Below are positions 29,277 to 38,640 of a DNA stretch of 64,000 nt, piece by piece (positions within the stretch are counted from its first letter, which is position 1; each line of letters opens with the position of its first letter). The DNA is from Photorhabdus noenieputensis (GTDB taxonomy: Bacteria > Pseudomonadota > Gammaproteobacteria > Enterobacterales > Enterobacteriaceae): contig NZ_RCWC01000001.1 in the NCBI RefSeq assembly GCF_018448935.1, positions 248,001 through 312,000 on the forward strand. The letters are read 5' to 3'. The notes under the pieces are model-generated. The model was not told where the DNA came from. It did no database searches and saw nothing but the letters and a program-made list of their open reading frames with translations. Position numbers and translations under genes: made by a program.

Positions 29277-29552
29277 TTAGATAGACTTAATTTTGTCTTC
29301 CGGTATATACCACCGGAGAGAGTTCTTAATGGGAGATGGAGTTACCATAACTAATCCTTTGTTAGCCAGTTTCAATAACAGATAACGCGCTTTGTAGATG
29401 GTGAAATCGCATTGTTCTGCTACATCACGTGTGCTAGGCCATGATTCTGGTGGGGGAGCCGCTTGCATTTTCCGAATAGTACATAATTCGGATATGACAT
29501 TGAGTACTTGATCCGTCTGGGAAGGTTGAGTCGAATCTTTCCGGTTTTCCAT
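29277..29552 (-). CDS. Small winged-helix regulator (FaeA/PapI-like)
   Basis: The product is 91 aa starting MENRKDSTQPSQTDQ at 29552, with GGAG upstream. The fold-diagnostic part is SWPSTRDVAEQCDFTIYKARYLLLKLANKGLV, a winged helix with a conserved turn. The C-terminal wing has NSLRWYIPE. The fimbrial regulators FaeA and PapI have this size and layout. No fimbrial genes are nearby, so the target is unknown. Confidence 0.6.
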   Translation of the reverse strand: MENRKDSTQPSQTDQVLNVISELCTIRKMQAAPPPESWPSTRDVAEQCDFTIYKARYLLLKLANKGLVMVTPSPIKNSLRWYIPEDKIKSI

Positions 29553-30088
29553 ATTAACTCCAGGCTTTATTGAACCCAGTTGGATATCTTGGGCAATTCG
29601 GATAATCCAACGGTTAATTTCAACACATGAGGGCAATCTGAATGCTCTCCAGCCATAAAGAATTGCCGGATATATCCTGTTTTGTCAAGGTTGGTTTTTG
29701 TACGATGTAGATCAATTATATCGAAAAATTGAAATTTTAGATCTTTTAATTTGAAAAACAAACTGCATAAAGTATTTTATACTTATATAGATATAATTTG
29801 CGACACTATAGATCGCAAATGATCGTATTGAAATGTTATCTAAGTGTTTTGTTGTGAAATTATTTGAATTTGTATTTTTTGTTTTTATTAATTGAATTAT
29901 TCTGTAATACTTGAAAGGTCGATAAGGTCATTGTTCATATGTAAATATTTTTTATGATTTATTCCTTGTGCCAAATTTTTCTAATCTTCATAAGATTAAA
30001 ATAGGATTGACAATGAAATTATTTATTTAAAATATGTTTTTGTTTTATGCTGATATTAATCGTTATTAGATAATCGTAATAATTAGAA
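29553..30088. other. AT-rich region without recognisable gene
   Basis: About 540 bp, strongly AT-rich, between the regulator promoter and the small hypothetical gene. No convincing gene or structure was seen. Confidence 0.3.
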
Positions 30089-30484
30089 ATGAAACTGAAT
30101 AAAATTATAATAGCGACCATATTAATATTGGGTATTGTGTCTATTATAAATAAAGCCGATCGAAGTTATATCACAGTGACCTTTAATGGTGCTATTATTG
30201 CTGTACCTTATTCTACCGATCAGGATCTTCTTGGTAAGACTATCAATCCAGGAAGAATTTCCGATATAATATTGAAAAAGGTGAGAGCTTCAACTCGTAA
30301 AAGTCTTGAGAATCATTTGGTAAATTGCAAATTACAACCAGTAGCTCATCAGTTATTATCCCGGGCAACATTGAAAATATTGCTGGCCTTACCTTGGATG
30401 ACTAACAAGGCTGATAAATCGCCGAAATTGTGTCAGCGAAAGAAGCTTCATGTATTCAGATTAATGATAAATTTTACTTTCTAA
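30089..30484 (+). CDS. Hypothetical membrane-anchored small protein
   Basis: The product is 131 aa with one N-terminal hydrophobic segment (IIIATILILGIVSII), followed by SYITVTFNGAIIAVPYST and a basic C-terminal half. I do not recognise a family. The ribosome binding site is weak and the gene stands alone in a very AT-rich stretch, so it may be a fragment or not expressed. Confidence 0.4.
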   Translation: MKLNKIIIATILILGIVSIINKADRSYITVTFNGAIIAVPYSTDQDLLGKTINPGRISDIILKKVRASTRKSLENHLVNCKLQPVAHQLLSRATLKILLALPWMTNKADKSPKLCQRKKLHVFRLMINFTF

Positions 30485-31142
30485 TGGTTATTTTTTGATT
30501 ATGAGACACGTGAAATCTGATTATTTTCAATAAAATTTTGGTGTTTAAGTTATTCCTACTATATAATTTTTCATTCATTATATCTCCCAATATTGAATTA
30601 TTTTCATATCAATCTTATCTCTTTTTTATATTAACCATTTTTTATAGTGATATAATTTAAATGAAGAAGTTAGGATTATTGCTCCAATCTATAATTCATC
30701 TTATAAACTTGTAATGGAATCATTTATTCATAAAAATGATTAATTTATCGGATATTAATTGTGTTTTTATCGTGCAATAATATTGATGTTATTAATAAAT
30801 CAATTTATTTGTATAAATAAAATGCTTATTAGATAAATATCAGTAGATATTAATTGAGAAAGATTCTTATAACATATCATTTGTAAATAAAATTCAACAT
30901 TAATGGCGTGACTTTATTATTGATTTATGTTAACAATTATAGAAATAAGGTTTCTATTTTAATGTTAATTTTTCCTTATTAATGGTTATCGAAGAATGAA
31001 TATAGGTTTTTAACCGTTTAATAACGTTGTAAATACCTGCTTTCCTTTAGCATTGATTGTTATCTGCTCTGTTAAAATAGTGATTTTGGTTTTGTATTTT
31101 CTAACGAAAAAAGCATGAAAAATAACAAAAACGTGAACAAAC
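30485..31142. other. 658-bp AT-rich gap
   Basis: No gene, repeat or structured element could be supported here. It presumably holds the bactofilin promoter. Confidence 0.3.
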
Positions 31143-31802
31143 ATGGCAAAACATCGTTTTTCGGACAACATTTTTTTGAGCTGTATATGGATCATGTGGA
31201 GCATTGCTCTGGGGTTCTATCTGGCTGGTAACCTTTTTGGCTGTGCAGTAACAGCGATTCTCTCTCTTTTGGCGTTAATATTTTGCTTTATTCACATGAG
31301 GTCGAGATTAAAAACTATGTTTGGAAAAAAATCAGAGGCAGTGGCTGTTGAGTCTGTGTCTCAATCGGTTGATGATAAAAAGAACGCTAGTGCGGAAGCT
31401 CGTCGTTGTACTATTGTTGCCAAAAGCTCGGTATTTAAGGGCGATATTGATGTAGAAGGTGATATACAGATCTGGGGCAAAGTGATTGGCAATATCCGGG
31501 TGAAAGAGGGGGCGATCCGCATTATGCATGCAGGACGGGTTGAAGGTGAACTTAGTGCGCCGGAAATCATTATTGATGGTGACGTTGAAGGGACCTGTTG
31601 TGCTGCGACGTTGGATATTCTTGAACATGGTGAGCTGCGTGGAATCAGTCGTTGCAGCAGTATGTCCATCAAGCGTGGAGGCTTGTTTTTTGGACAATCG
31701 GAGCAGGTTGAAAACAAAACAGCATCGGAACGTGTTGTACCGATAAAAGATACCAATAATGATAAATCTAAAGATAAGGCCACAGTAAAAACAAGTGCCT
31801 GA
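31143..31802 (+). CDS. Bactofilin (polymer-forming cytoskeletal protein)
   Basis: The product is 219 aa. Two N-terminal hydrophobic segments (residues about 10-50) precede a bactofilin/CcmA right-handed beta-helix with its short repeating strands: SVFKGDIDVEGDIQIWGKVIGNI, GRVEGELSAPEIIIDGDVEG. The Lys-rich tail is disordered. Bactofilins polymerise without nucleotide and organise cell-envelope enzymes; membrane anchoring here suggests an inner-membrane scaffold. It is monocistronic. A GGCCCGTG / CACGGGCC inverted repeat (31810-31850) follows and may end the transcript. Confidence 0.88.
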   Translation: MAKHRFSDNIFLSCIWIMWSIALGFYLAGNLFGCAVTAILSLLALIFCFIHMRSRLKTMFGKKSEAVAVESVSQSVDDKKNASAEARRCTIVAKSSVFKGDIDVEGDIQIWGKVIGNIRVKEGAIRIMHAGRVEGELSAPEIIIDGDVEGTCCAATLDILEHGELRGISRCSSMSIKRGGLFFGQSEQVENKTASERVVPIKDTNNDKSKDKATVKTSA

Positions 31803-31918
31803 TAAACCGGGCCCGTGTGACATCTGATTCAGATCCTTCCGGCACGGGCCACTTCCTTGTTAGTTTTTAACGAATTGCTCTATTTCCTCTTTAGTTTTGT
31901 TTACTATAGTAATCTATT

Positions 31919-32045
31919 TATACCCTATGGATTTCGAGATGCATCGCGACAGCAAAGGAGCGAATCCCCGGGAGCGTAGCAAACTATGTGACCGGGGTGA
32001 GAGAGTGCAGCCAACAAAGAGGCAACTTGAAAGATGACGGGTATA
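31919..32045. repeat. ERIC (enterobacterial repetitive intergenic consensus) element
   Basis: The element is 127 bp, the canonical ERIC length. It is bounded by TATACCC and GGGTATA and carries the ERIC central dyad GAATCCCCGGGAGC...GACCGGGGTGAG. It is a non-coding mobile repeat found between genes in enterobacteria and is frequent in Photorhabdus and Xenorhabdus. It can fold into a long hairpin in either transcript. Confidence 0.93.
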
Positions 32046-32121
32046 ATTACTCTGATTAAAGTATGTGGTTTGTAGCATGATAGGTACCCTGTTTGTTAAT
32101 TAATATTGGGAAGAGAAGAAG

Positions 32122-32658
32122 ATGACTGTGGTGTTGGAAACGGACAGATTAATCATGCGTGCATGGAGAGAAGAAGACAGATTACCATTTTGCCATTTGA
32201 ATAATAGCGCAGAAGTTATGGAATATTTTCCTGCTACTTTGACGGCTGAACAGAGCAATACGATGGTGGATACGATTATCCAGAGATTTGAGCAACAGGG
32301 AGGTTGGGGATTATGGGCTGTGGAGCTGAAAGAAACCGGGGATTTTATTGGTTTTGTCGGTTTGAATATTCCTGTGGCGGAATTACCGTTTTCACCTTGT
32401 GTCGAAATTGGATGGCGTCTTGATAAGCCATTTTGGGGTAAAGGTTATGCCAGTGAAGCCGCGCGTAAAGCTTTGGATTTTGCCTTTACCCAATTAAAAC
32501 TTGAGGAAATAGTTGCATTTACGACAATTTCTAATTTTCGATCTCAAAGAGTTATGGAGCGTCTTGGTATGGAAAAGGATGAAAATACTTTTTTACATCC
32601 TTTATTACCGGATGGACATCCGTTGCATGAACATGTGCTTTACCGGATTCGTCAATAA
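32122..32658 (+). CDS. RimJ/RimL-type GNAT acetyltransferase
   Basis: The product is 178 aa. It opens with the RimJ/L-family VVLETDRLIMRAWREEDR, and motif A is GWRLDKPFWGKGYASEAARKALDFAF. It ends with MERLGMEKDE. This subfamily acetylates N-terminal amines of ribosomal proteins or small molecules. The ATG follows GAAGAGAAG. The gene is probably separate from the TA pair that follows 79 bp later. Confidence 0.88.
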   Translation: MTVVLETDRLIMRAWREEDRLPFCHLNNSAEVMEYFPATLTAEQSNTMVDTIIQRFEQQGGWGLWAVELKETGDFIGFVGLNIPVAELPFSPCVEIGWRLDKPFWGKGYASEAARKALDFAFTQLKLEEIVAFTTISNFRSQRVMERLGMEKDENTFLHPLLPDGHPLHEHVLYRIRQ

Positions 32659-32737
32659 TAGCGCGATTCTCTTTTCTGGTTCTCGTTACTTTGATGTTTT
32701 ATACTATCATTGCATAGATTGTATCTTGGAAATTCAA

Positions 32738-33220
32738 ATGAAATATGAATTAGCTGTTATGGCGGCCTTGACTAAGTTAAATCATCCTAATACGCGTTCA
32801 ATTGTAGAAGCGACAGGGATATCTGAACGTAAGGTACAACAGGTTTTGCAAATATTGCAACAAGACTTAGAAGTAAAAATTAACCGTATTAGGGATGGGA
32901 AGGTCAGTTATTTTGAAGTTATTTCTTGGGGGATATTTGAAAGCGGTCAGGCGATTAACTGTAAATTGAGCGATTTGGATCTGGCTAAGTTTAAATATTC
33001 CCGTCAGCAAGAGAAAGGTATTAGAAATCAAAAGAATAGAAAAACAATAATGACAACTTATAATGAAAAAAAACATTATTTTGACAGTGTAAAATTAAAA
33101 AATTATAGAGAGAGCATGCGTCTTGAAGGGATAAATATTGTTATGAATAATTTGCCTGAAACACCGAAAGAGCAAAAAAATCTTAAAGATAAACTAATTA
33201 GAAAGTATAGTTTACAATGA
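32738..33220 (+). CDS. Winged-helix/YhfG fusion, antitoxin of Fic
   Basis: The product is 160 aa from ATG 32738 (TTGGA upstream). The N-terminal 100 residues look like a winged helix-turn-helix (NTRSIVEATGISERKVQQVLQIL). The last 56 residues match the YhfG antitoxin: HYFDSVKLKNYRESMRLEG. The inhibitory S-x-x-x-E-G motif (SMRLEG) that blocks the Fic ATP site is present. E. coli YhfG is only about 55 aa, so this is an N-terminally extended form. An internal ATG at 33050 would give a YhfG-sized product. It is spaced 7 bp from fic. Confidence 0.78.
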   Translation: MKYELAVMAALTKLNHPNTRSIVEATGISERKVQQVLQILQQDLEVKINRIRDGKVSYFEVISWGIFESGQAINCKLSDLDLAKFKYSRQQEKGIRNQKNRKTIMTTYNEKKHYFDSVKLKNYRESMRLEGINIVMNNLPETPKEQKNLKDKLIRKYSLQ

Positions 33221-33227
33221 GGTAATT

Positions 33228-33815
33228 ATGATAGATAAATATGGAGCAGGGCAAGATCCTTACACATACCCGGATATCGACACACTTATTAATAAATTAG
33301 GTATTCGTGATCCTGTTGTGCTTGAACAGGCAGAACGGGAACTTACTGAACTTGCTATATTGAATATTTCATTCCAGGAACCGCCTTACGATTTGGTCTT
33401 TTGGTGTCAACTTCATAAACAGATATTTTTTGATTTATATGATTGGGCTGGTCAGCTAAGGATAATTGATATATCTAAAGGGGATACCCGTTTCTGTCAT
33501 GCCAAATGTATTGAGATGGAAGGAAATAGAATATTTAATATGTTAGAGAATGAAAACTATCTTGTGGGATTAAATTATCAGGAGCTTATTAAAAAACTTG
33601 CTGAATATTATGCGGAACTAAATGTGATTCATCCTTTTAGAGAGGGAAATGGGCGAACACAGCGGCTATTATTTGAATATATTGTTATAAACTGTGGATA
33701 TAAAATCTCTTTTGAATCAATAAATGCTAAGCAGTGGATTGAAGCTAATATTTCTGCTTATCAATGTCGCTATCAACCATTAATAAAAATTTTCGAAGAT
33801 TGTGTTTCTGTTTAA
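33228..33815 (+). CDS. fic: Fic AMP-transferase toxin
   Basis: The product is 195 aa with the complete Fic motif HPFREGNGRTQR (H-x-F-x-[DE]-G-N-G-R-x-x-R), and the typical N-terminal YTYPDIDTLINKLGI and WAGQLRIIDISKGDTRFCHA. It would transfer AMP from ATP to a hydroxyl of target proteins such as gyrase/topoisomerase IV in class I systems. The inhibitory helix is supplied in trans by the preceding YhfG-like protein, which makes it class I (FicTA). It is co-transcribed with its antitoxin. Confidence 0.92.
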   Translation: MIDKYGAGQDPYTYPDIDTLINKLGIRDPVVLEQAERELTELAILNISFQEPPYDLVFWCQLHKQIFFDLYDWAGQLRIIDISKGDTRFCHAKCIEMEGNRIFNMLENENYLVGLNYQELIKKLAEYYAELNVIHPFREGNGRTQRLLFEYIVINCGYKISFESINAKQWIEANISAYQCRYQPLIKIFEDCVSV

Positions 33816-34110
33816 TATTTCTGGCTGTGTTATTGATTATTTATAAATATGGATTTAAGAAATAATAAACTTAAATAGGCAGAAAAATAGCTTTAATTAT
33901 GGCCTTATGTTAGTTGCTATTAGATTATATCTTATTAACGAAATTTTCTCATCTAAAATAGTTCCCTGTAGATAATTTTATATTTTATTCGATTTAATAA
34001 TTGTGCAAATCACTTAATTTTGATTAGATTTATTTAGTGTGCTGGACGATTAGAATAATTGAATTGTGTAAAGATATATTATTATGAATAAGAGTGATAA
34101 CCACATGATA
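33816..34110. other. AT-rich gap after fic
   Basis: Nearly 300 bp, AT-rich, with no gene or strong structure recognised. Confidence 0.3.
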
Positions 34111-34144
34111 AAGTGACAAGAATAGAATTATTCCTGTCACTTTT
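34111..34144 (-). terminator. Hairpin downstream of small secreted-peptide gene
   Basis: A 14-bp stem with one mismatch: AAGTGACAAGAATA against TATTCCTGTCACTT. It lies 18 bp beyond the stop of the minus-strand peptide gene and ends in TTTATC on that strand. Confidence 0.7.
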
Positions 34145-34161
34145 GCTTGCTATTGGTTGAT

Positions 34162-34329
34162 TTAAAAGCAAGCCATTGAGAAAAAAATACTATAAAGAGC
34201 TATCGGTCCACATATTTGAGTACATTTGATCAGTGGCTTATCGCTTTGCAAACAGATAGTTGCGAACACCGGATTGGAGGAGAAAGTGGTAATACTTAAC
34301 GCTAAAAGGCAAGCTGATAACTTCTTCAT
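34162..34329 (-). CDS. Small secreted Cys-containing peptide (55 aa)
   Basis: ATG 34327-34329 is preceded by GATGAGGTACC, a good ribosome binding site. The product has a signal peptide of about 23 residues (MKKLSACLLALSITTF...NPVFA). The mature 32 residues contain four Cys (TICLQSD, IKCTQICG, MACF) and a hydrophobic tail. A terminator-like hairpin follows. I recognise no family. A disulfide-bonded secreted peptide, such as a bacteriocin-like or host-directed factor, is possible but unproven. Confidence 0.6.
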   Translation of the reverse strand: MKKLSACLLALSITTFSSNPVFATICLQSDKPLIKCTQICGPIALYSIFFSMACF

Positions 34330-34950
34330 CGTTGGTACCTCATCAGGGGTTTATTAGAGTCAAATAATTTATCTGAGTTACTAATTATTGTTCAATAAAA
34401 GATAATAAGTTCCCTTTTCGTATAATTTTTTATTGTTTTGTTGAAAATCTGTTGAAGTAGCACGGGTAGATTTGTGACAAAAGATGGGTAAATAACTGCT
34501 ATTGATTAATAATAATGAATTATTCAATGTTGATTTTTTGCTATTTTATCTTTTAATGTATTGTTTTTATTATTTTTTGAATGGCGATACATTCATTTCA
34601 TATTAATATTGTGAAGGTTGAAATAAAAATTTTTATTTATACTATTGCATCCATATTTATATGACAGATGCAGCGGAGCATCACATAAGAGAAACAGCAG
34701 GAAGTGGGAAGGTAGGTTTCTGATATTATTAATAAATAACTTTGTATATTTTTTGTCTTCAAAATTATTTATTAATATTAATTGCTCGGTAAAGGATTGT
34801 CACTATTAGCGATAAAAATAACTTATCATACTTTATTTAAGATCTACTATAGTTAAAGAGAATCATCAATGCATGATTTATGTAATTAAATGATTTAGTC
34901 GGTAGATCTCTTTTGAAGAAAATATTAATTATTAACCTTAAGGAGAGTCC
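34330..34950. other. AT-rich divergent promoter region
   Basis: It is about 620 bp long. The 5' end of the peptide gene and the ribosome binding site TTAAGGAGAG of the next gene are here. No other gene is seen. Confidence 0.3.
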
Positions 34951-35238
34951 ATGATTAATATCACTGAAAATACCGCTCTAAAAGCCGTAAACGGTTGGTG
35001 GAAATGTGGCGATACCGGAATAATTTATCAATGGGGATATAATCCGAAAGGAGGCCCTGGGCAAATTACAATAACATATCCAATCCCGTTTCCTACAGCA
35101 TGCTTATCTATGCAAGTTAGTGTCTATACCAATGGTACTCCAGCGGATAACTACTCGACAGTTTATGAATTTAATGCTGCCGGTGCTGTAATTGGGCGTG
35201 ACGTTTTAGGTTCATATTGGTTCGCAATAGGATATTAA
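34951..35238 (+). CDS. Stand-alone phage tail-fibre gp53-like C-terminal domain
   Basis: The product is 95 aa, essentially one domain: NGWWKCGDTGIIYQWGYN, then ITITYPIPFPTACLSMQVSV, then the terminal SYWFAIGY. These are hallmarks of the gp53-like C-terminal domain of tail fibres, which normally ends a much longer fibre and binds receptor. Here it has its own strong ribosome binding site (TTAAGGAGAG) and no fibre upstream. It may be a retained cargo lectin or a phage remnant. Confidence 0.7.
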   Translation: MINITENTALKAVNGWWKCGDTGIIYQWGYNPKGGPGQITITYPIPFPTACLSMQVSVYTNGTPADNYSTVYEFNAAGAVIGRDVLGSYWFAIGY

Positions 35239-35522
35239 GTAATATGTTATTACAGAGGGGATTAATATATTCTAGCTTTGGAATTGAAGAGAAGTCATAT
35301 TGAAAGCTACTTAGTGAACTGCTCCCATAATATTGGATATCAATCGATACATAGGGAGCGGTTTTTATAGAATGTTCGTCGGAAATTAAATTAACCATTG
35401 TCTGTTATTATCCGGTTGAATATGAAGGAAAAAAGATTACGACTGGAAAGATGGTGGATAATAAACACGTAAAATACGCTTATCTCTGAATAGAGCATTA
35501 TATCAAATGTTATCTATACACT
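35239..35522. other. Degenerate region before MerR remnant
   Basis: No intact gene. The sequence leads into the MerR-like remnant and probably contains its decayed 5' half. Confidence 0.3.
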
Positions 35523-35843
35523 TTAAGGCGTGAATTTATTAATCCAGAGATAAAATGTCTGATTAAGGCGAGGGAGATAGATAAAACCATTCGCAAGCTC
35601 AGCTTAGTACGCAATGGGTTGAAACATATCGCAAATTGTACTGCACCTGAGTATATGCAGTGTCCTGAATTTCAGAAAGTCTTAGCTAAAGCCCAATTTC
35701 TGTCGCGTTTTGAAGTGTACTCCTCTAAAAGCCATTCAGAGGTAACCAACGAAGCATCTTCTAGTGTGGGTTTAGCTTATTCTTCGAAAAAATCTTTTTT
35801 CGATTTACTGTTCATTTGGTGGTTTTTATCTTTATTTTTATAA
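35523..35843 (+). pseudogene. MerR-family regulator remnant (C-terminal part)
   Basis: The frame has EIDKTIRKLSLVRNGLKHIA, then the typical Cys-rich MerR ending NCTAPEYMQCPEFQKVL. The N-terminal DNA-binding half is missing or shifted by stops upstream. After residue VLAKA the frame continues into unrelated sequence. This is a decayed gene with no obvious function. Confidence 0.55.
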
Positions 35844-35886
35844 AGATACACGGTAAGTAAATGATGAAGGGTGAACAATGGATTTT

Positions 35887-36135
35887 TTACCCTTCGAGAT
35901 AGTTTGAATATCTATGGGATTGAATTTCATCACCATTTATTATTGCGTAATGATATTTATTATCGTAAGTCTTAACGTCAACCCCTGTTATATTTTTCAC
36001 CGTTTCTAATAACTTGTTAATATCATGCCAGCCTTTAAATCCTAGCGCTTGACCAAGTGTAGTTAATGTAAAGGGATAATTAGCATTGAAAGCCATTCCG
36101 TCAGAAGAGTTTGAGATTCCATATAATTTCGCTAG
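35887..36135 (-). pseudogene. Fragment of unidentified protein
   Basis: An open stretch on the minus strand bounded upstream by TAA encodes AKLYGISNSSDGMAFNANYP and onward to the C-terminus RYSNYLEG. The sensible protein character begins before the first ATG (36096), and no ribosome binding site is present. It is therefore more likely the 3' end of a truncated gene than a complete small gene. Family not recognised. Confidence 0.4.
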
Positions 36136-36432
36136 TTAGCCTTCAGACTGACTGATGTTAGATAAAACTCTATAATCAACTTGTAATGAACAGGCCGTGG
36201 AGTTGCTCCCGCTAAAACGGACGCGTTAATTCACTAACCGAGCGTTGTATTTAATCCTAGGGGCAGGTCATTCGGTAGTGAAATGCCACCAAGAATAAAT
36301 TATCAGTATTTCATTATGTTAAATGTCAAGAGTGTTGGAGGTGCAAAGTAGCTATGTGATGATAATTTGTTCAGATTCGTTGGCCCGAGCGGATGTGTGA
36401 GAGTTATATAATCTCTTTAGGCAACCAATCTT
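36136..36432. other. Gap before defence operon
   Basis: About 300 bp without a recognisable gene. Low-level similarity to decayed accessory DNA cannot be resolved by eye. Confidence 0.3.
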
Positions 36433-38640
36433 TCATAGAGCCTTTTGGATTTGTTCTTGTATCCACTGAGCAGTCCCTTCAATATCGAAAGCTCTTAATC
36501 CGTATCCCTGAGTGAGCAATGCTTCGGGTAGATATTGGTCATATTTCTCAAGGTATTTCTCTGGAACACTTTCGGCAAGACGGGTTTCGGATGGTAGTCC
36601 TTCACGAAGCATGCTGGTTAACGCTTGCATGACCTCCGTCACCGTGGTCTTTTCAACCTCAATAACACCAGAAAACGCTCCAGCTTTGAAACCCCGATGA
36701 ATCAGCAATGCCGATAACGTGTTTACGATTCGATCTCCTAGCCAAGGGAAAATGCAAACATTCTGCCCTTGCTGAATAAGACATTCTGATGCAAGGTTGT
36801 TGCTACAGAAACTATACAGACCTTCGTCAAAGAGATTTCTGGCAGCGGTATCGGCAAAGTCGGCTTTACGTTCACCAACTGTAATCCGGTAGTCGCCCTC
36901 CCGGTAGATGGTGAGCATTTCCTGCCGGACGACATCATGTATGGACATGCCTTCACCGCCAAATAGAGGCGGCTGTCCTCCTTTCGTCGCTTCGACGTAA
37001 ATCACCTTTTTATCGCTGTCGATATCAGTCACTTTCCAGCGTCGTCCACCGAAAATAATATGCTGTTCAGGTATTAATGGCGAATCCACAGGAATCGAAC
37101 CTAACGTTTTATTGCCTGCGACAATACGAAACTCTTCAGGTGTGCGGAACACGGCATAGAAAGTGTACTGATTAACCTGTTGTTCGCCTTCAAGACCTAG
37201 CACTAACTCGCCGCTGGAGAGTTGTGTTAAAAACTTGTGTTCCCCCATATGCCGCAACAGCATTTTAAAATCATTAGTACTGATGTTCTGAAACGGTCCG
37301 TGCTGGCAGAGCTGCGACCAGAGCTGATCCGCGCGTACGCCACCCCACTGCGCGACGATGGCCAGAATCTGATGAAACAGCGTGGAATAATGCATCTGTC
37401 GGGTATCGGCTGGTTCAAACCATTTGCTGCCGATGAGTAAACGTATCATTGCCAGCGACTGGACTAGCTGTAACCTCAGTTGATCAATTATGCCTGACGT
37501 CGGCGTCAGTTCATGTTCAGGAATCAACATTCTCAGCACTGCGGCAGAGCCACGCCTGCCAGAACGACCCATGCGCTGACGCAGGCTGGCAACAGAATGT
37601 GGTGCAGTGACCTGTACTACAGAGCTGACTTTACCGATGTCGATGCCCAGTTCCAGCGTCATCGTACAGATGGCGGTGGTGGGCAGGTTGCCTTTCTGAA
37701 GCCGTTGCTCAAGTGTTTCGCGCAGATCTCTGGACAGGGAGCCGTGGTGAGGAAAGAACTCGTTGGGAACGATGTTCGCTTCACTGAGATCGCTGAGCGT
37801 AGCGGCAATACTTTCGGTACGCTTACGGCTGTTGGCGAACACCAGATGGGAATCACCACGGCAGAATCGAAAGATATCGTGACAGATTTGTGCCTCTGCC
37901 GAAGGTAGTTGTTCTTTCCCGATGGTTGACAACGGCTCCTGATACCCCTTGACTTGCAATTGTAAAGTGGCATGGCTCTGAGTGTCGGTGATGATATCAC
38001 AGGGCAGGCACTGATTCGGCCGCAGGGATAATGGCACTTTTCCCAGCTCTCCCAGCGTTGCGCTTAACGCTACTCTGGGAGCCGGATTGTTCACCCTTCC
38101 CAGTAAATGATCGATCCGGTTCAGCAGAGAGAGGAGTTGCATACCTCGCTCAGAGCCGATGAAGGCGTGGAATTCATCAATGACTATATAGGCAAGAGGC
38201 GTGAAAGCTTGTTTTACCCAGCCAGCGTTGCGGATCAACATCGCTTCCAGCGACTCCGGGGTAATAAGCAGAATGCCGGAAGGATTTTTCTTTGCTTTTA
38301 GTTTTTTACTTTGTGCCACATCGCCGTGCCAGGGCGTGACAGGCATCTCCAGCGCATCGCCCAAGCTTTCCAGTCGCCGGTGCTGATCGTTAATTAAAGC
38401 TTTAAGCGGGCTAATGTATAAAATACCGAAACCGTTCTGGATATCCGCGATAGCAGAGCAGGCGGGCAGGAAAAAGGCTTCCGTTTTACCCGCGGCGGTG
38501 GCGGCGCTGATCAGCACGTCCCGATCCCCCGCTAATACCGGTGGGATTGCTTTTTTTTGCAGAGACCGGAGGTCAGCCCATCCCTGTCGATATATCCACT
38601 TCTGTATGCGTGGATCCAGCCGCTGGTATTCACTCATCAT
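36433..38640 (-). CDS. sngC: Lhr-like DEAD/DEAH helicase, Shango SngC
   Basis: The product is a 735-aa superfamily 2 helicase. Motif I is SAATAAGKTEAFF, Q-motif-like SLQKKAIPPVLAGDRD precedes it, motif II is IDEFHAF, motif III is SATLG, and motif VI is QRMGRSGRRG. It resembles the helicase associated with DUF2791 ATPases in BREX-like (BrxHI) and Shango loci. Its start overlaps the ATPase stop by ATGA, so translation is coupled. Together with the ATPase and TerB genes this is the Shango anti-phage set. Function is by family and gene content. Confidence 0.85.
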   Translation of the reverse strand: MMSEYQRLDPRIQKWIYRQGWADLRSLQKKAIPPVLAGDRDVLISAATAAGKTEAFFLPACSAIADIQNGFGILYISPLKALINDQHRRLESLGDALEMPVTPWHGDVAQSKKLKAKKNPSGILLITPESLEAMLIRNAGWVKQAFTPLAYIVIDEFHAFIGSERGMQLLSLLNRIDHLLGRVNNPAPRVALSATLGELGKVPLSLRPNQCLPCDIITDTQSHATLQLQVKGYQEPLSTIGKEQLPSAEAQICHDIFRFCRGDSHLVFANSRKRTESIAATLSDLSEANIVPNEFFPHHGSLSRDLRETLEQRLQKGNLPTTAICTMTLELGIDIGKVSSVVQVTAPHSVASLRQRMGRSGRRGSAAVLRMLIPEHELTPTSGIIDQLRLQLVQSLAMIRLLIGSKWFEPADTRQMHYSTLFHQILAIVAQWGGVRADQLWSQLCQHGPFQNISTNDFKMLLRHMGEHKFLTQLSSGELVLGLEGEQQVNQYTFYAVFRTPEEFRIVAGNKTLGSIPVDSPLIPEQHIIFGGRRWKVTDIDSDKKVIYVEATKGGQPPLFGGEGMSIHDVVRQEMLTIYREGDYRITVGERKADFADTAARNLFDEGLYSFCSNNLASECLIQQGQNVCIFPWLGDRIVNTLSALLIHRGFKAGAFSGVIEVEKTTVTEVMQALTSMLREGLPSETRLAESVPEKYLEKYDQYLPEALLTQGYGLRAFDIEGTAQWIQEQIQKAL

